A DNA stretch of 26,021 bases from assembly GCF_000003605.2 (NCBI RefSeq), contig NW_003124918.1:112516-138536 (forward strand). Reading direction: 5' to 3'. The stretch comes from Saccoglossus kowalevskii. Taxonomy: Eukaryota > Hemichordata > Enteropneusta > Harrimaniidae. A program made the position numbers and the translations under genes. Below the pieces are notes generated by a model. That model saw only the letters and a list, made by a program, of their open reading frames with translations, did no database searches and had not been told where the DNA came from. Each line of letters opens with the position of its first letter. The stretch's first letter is position 1. Of the stretch, positions 23,394-26,021 are shown piece after piece.

Positions 23394-23471
23394 ATGGCTG
23401 CTGTCGTATTAGTTCATTCGCGTGAATTCACTGACCAGCAATTCAAACATAGCTTTGTGACGTACTATTAG
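23394..23471 (+). CDS. Short ORF, 25 residues, downstream of the CRE/TATA promoter
   Basis: The frame MAAVVLVHSREFTDQQFKHS and five more residues starts at an ATG in excellent context (GCAATGG), about 155-165 nt after the predicted transcription start. It has no signal peptide, no cleavage sites typical of neuropeptides and no known domain. Another ATG (23240) opens an earlier 18-residue frame, so this would not be the first start on the transcript. Real translation is uncertain. Confidence 0.12.
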   Translation: MAAVVLVHSREFTDQQFKHSFVTYY

Positions 23472-24394
23472 GCAGACATACAAGCATTACCATTACCTCA
23501 TGCACGAGTAGTGAAATATTTACTGACCTTTTCATAGTCCCTTACAACAATTTCTGTAATGTTTTTGACACAAAACCCAATTAGAATTAATTATATACGA
23601 CTTTGAATCAAAATACTGTAATAAATTATTATGTAGAGATTTCTGAAATGAAAGGAGTCATATATTTTTGTTTCAAAATATTATAGGAATTTCCTTCATA
23701 TGAATTCTATAGAAAAATAGTAATATATGATTTATTCTTATGACTGTGTCATGCTCTTATACATTCTTTCAGATTTTTTGCAATTTAAAAAATACAAATT
23801 TAATACAACAATAACTTTGATTGATAGAATTTTATTTCATGAAAGGAAATAGTTGCATTGAGAGACAGTTTTAAAATACTCACCATTGAATTTATAAAAG
23901 GATAACGGCAAAATAATTATGAAATCGAAACTGTATAGAAAACCTTAAAATATGAGAGCAAATATTAACATTTCCGATTCTGACAGGATCTTGTGTGACA
24001 ACATATAAAGCTAATCTTTTTCTTGTTTTCTTGTATTGATCGCATAACAATCTCTGTTACTCTATATATATTTCTGAAAAACAACTTTATGAAAATAAAT
24101 TAAATAATACTGATTATTACAAAAACGACAGATCCTTTAGATGTCTCCTTGGATAACACCATTGCATTCGTATGTAGATTCACGGCATTTTGAAGCTGAT
24201 CTTGCTAACTTGTCATTTATCAAGTCTATGAATATCAGTTACCGATATGCTTAAAACGTGCCATAAAATGATTAACCATAACAAACGAGGTAAGCTTAAA
24301 CTTCGTGATATCCACAAAAACACCGACGTAAATGATATATAGGAATCAATATTGAATGTTTTATGATGAAAAACTTTATAAATAAATAAAGAAT
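23472..24394 (+). other. Intronic, nothing recognised
   Basis: This is very AT-rich sequence with short runs of A and T. No repeat shared with the rest of the window, no hairpin and no coding-like frame were found. Confidence 0.5.
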
Positions 24395-24530
24395 TATTGA
24401 AGGTCAGTGGCCGTCGCGCAGCACGTCTTTGAATTTTATCTGAAGGAAATAGCGCTGTGTACGTTTTTATGAGTCCAATATCGAACACGACTGTCGTCCT
24501 TCAACAATCAGATGTCTATCAAGCGTGTTA
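24395..24530 (+). repeat. Dispersed repeat family B, copy 4
   Basis: Landmarks AGCGCTGTGTACG, ATGAGTCCAATATCGAACACGA, GTCGTCC and CAATCAGATGTCTATC align with copies 1-3. About 10 nt are missing inside the GACGACT region relative to copy 1, which would break any reading frame. The upstream arm CGCGCAGCACGTC matches that of copy 2. It is the most decayed copy at the core's left end. Confidence 0.6.
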
Positions 24531-25234
24531 ACAATTTCAAATATACATAATAAATCTGAATATTGACATTACCATAAAAAGTGTGAGTTTATTAACTGAT
24601 TTATTAACAAAAACCGTACAGCGATAGTGAACTATTCATTTCATAAAACTTTGTTTATACAGCACGTAGGTCTACTTTAATACATTCATATATCAGTATT
24701 TTAAAACAATTATAACGTTCCAAAGAATCACTAGTTACATTCTTCCATTTAATTTCTGTGAAATCTAAAATTTAACACTAAAGGCACCTGCATTTGTCGT
24801 GCTGTTCGAAACTACAATGTATGATTATTTGTCTCGCATTTGCGGTTATGGCAGTACATGACACAAACGATACAACATCCAATAGCAATGTCATCTTCCT
24901 TTTACGAATGATGAACAGAAAGCCACTGATACGCATATACTTTCATTAACGAGGTGTCTGGGATCACTAACATTTTCCCTCGCGTTTAGTTACGACGCAC
25001 TATCTTAAATTTATGGCCTTCGAGATTATTATTGGGGCGACAAGAAAACAAAATAATTACCGTCGACATGTTTTATCGCTTTTCCGTTTTAAGTATGGTA
25101 CTTCAGTTAATTGTGATGGTAGCAACACATTAACGATTCCCTTATCTCACATGGACTGAATTTGAACACCCACGTTACAAGTGTCTGGCTGCACATGGTG
25201 ACGAAATTCATCATCCTCTTATCATACTTGACTC

Positions 25235-25242
25235 TGACGTCA
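25235..25242. promoter_or_regulatory. CRE octamer 5 (TGACGTCA)
   Basis: A perfect CRE in the context CTGACGTCATTGTG. No TATA box lies at promoter distance on either side. It is the last of five perfect CREs between 18.8 and 25.2 kb. Confidence 0.4.
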
Positions 25243-25804
25243 TTGTGTACGTGGGAACGAGGCGGTTGTGTCATAAATCTATCACAGCAGAAGCTTGACG
25301 GAATATACACTTTACGACATGGTTTAAAACATTCACTCAGACAATGTGTTCACATGTCACTTGAATACCATTCGGTTATACGGTTGTAACATTAAACACT
25401 TCTTCTTTTGTACCTGTGTGTCCATAACTGAGCGTGATATCACTTTCAGTCAGACAAACAAACACAACATTTACTATAATAATAGTAATAACTATAATAA
25501 GTATTCTAATTAGAAAGTCAATTTCAACAAATAAATTCTATTCACAGCTATGCCATGCATACTAATTATGATCAGTGTGACCTTTGACCCGAATCGACAA
25601 ATTCCCTGTTATCTGACAATCAATGTGTTTTACAATTTGAGGTAGATCACGGGCATTCGACCTGAAACAATAGCGGCGAAAAATTATTACGGTATTTTTC
25701 AAAAAAGTATCGCATAAATATTGATTTAATTATGATAACTTTACGTTTGTTCTCAGTACAAAATTTTGTTTGTAGGAAAACTGCCCCAAAAAGATACGAA
25801 AATG

Positions 25805-25873
25805 AACATTGCCCCTCTCGAACATTGCCCCTCTCGAACATTGCCCCTCTCATAACATTGCCCCTCTCATAAC
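25805..25873. repeat. Tandem repeat, four units of 16/16/17/17 bp
   Basis: The unit AACATTGCCCCTCTC is repeated four times. Two units end in G (25805-25820, 25821-25836) and two in AT (25837-25853, 25854-25870), followed by a partial AAC. The pairing of identical neighbours suggests two rounds of duplication. The four units total 66 bp, a multiple of three, and the minus strand stays open through them, but that frame has no other sign of being a gene. Confidence 0.92.
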
Positions 25874-26021
25874 TACATATGATTGTTGTCACCATATGGA
25901 TCCAGAAGAATAAAAATGGTAATTGGGTGAAATACATTTTCATGGATATCTGGCGTAATTGTTTGGCATTATGGATTTAGATGATAACAGGTTAACGGGT
26001 CTTTGAAGATGGAGCGAGGGT

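Larger units (their letters stand above)
12614..26021 (+). other. Presumed first intron of the receptor gene, open at right end
   Basis: I looked for a continuation exon, that is an AG acceptor followed by A/G and an aromatic codon leading into TM4. Every AG(A/G)TA(T/C) site checked runs into a stop or non-receptor sequence. The rest of the receptor is therefore beyond the right edge, which gives an intron of at least 13.4 kb. Repeats and regulatory-looking sites inside it are listed separately. The open frames here (for example 17136-17426, 17658-17891, 14478-14964) show no domain and look like chance. Confidence 0.6.

Noticed and set aside
25647-25943. 98-codon minus-strand frame through the tandem repeat
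   Set aside because: It is open mainly because the repeat block is a multiple of three and has no stops. The rest is AT-driven and unrecognised.
1-26021. tRNA, rRNA, snRNA genes and CRISPR arrays
   Set aside because: I looked for A/B-box pairs, conserved rRNA and U6 words and regularly spaced repeats on both strands and found none that held up.

Overview
The window looks like AT-rich, gene-poor nuclear DNA from an animal, probably an invertebrate bilaterian; the species cannot be read from it. The reasons are: a G-protein-coupled receptor exon that ends in a classical AG|GTAAGA splice donor; animal-type promoter and architectural motifs (CRE, RFX X-box, CTCF-like, TATA); degraded dispersed repeats; and no dense set of long open frames. 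There is no operon structure, phage, insertion sequence, CRISPR array or recognisable rRNA/tRNA gene.

Layout: 1-11 kb is non-coding. It holds a 37-bp AT palindrome (923-959), the first copy of repeat family A (1213-1560), the first copy of repeat family B (about 3925-4010) and a strong CTCF-like motif (4230-4243). From about 11.1 to 12.2 kb lies the presumed 5' regulatory region of the only convincing gene: a C-rich/G4-prone tract, two RFX X-box motifs, CCAAT and TATA-like boxes, a good splice acceptor and a short upstream ORF.

The gene is the first coding exon (12192-12613, + strand) of a rhodopsin-class GPCR, most like peptide receptors. The exon covers the N-terminus and TM1 to the end of TM3 and stops inside the Arg codon of the E/DRY motif. 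No continuation exon was found in the remaining 13.4 kb, so the rest of the window is read as the first part of a very long phase-2 intron.

That presumed intron (12.6-26 kb) holds the second copy of family A, three more copies of family B, five perfect TGACGTCA CRE octamers clustered at 18.8-25.2 kb, two promoter-like clusters (about 22.1-22.27 kb, and 23.14-23.21 kb with CRE plus a canonical TATA box), a few short hairpins, and a four-unit 16/17-bp tandem repeat near the right end.

The most interesting reading is regulatory. A peptide-type GPCR preceded by paired X-boxes could be an RFX-controlled, ciliated-cell receptor, and its intron may hold cAMP-responsive promoters or enhancers. Both ideas are inferences from motifs. 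No previously unknown protein-based system is visible.
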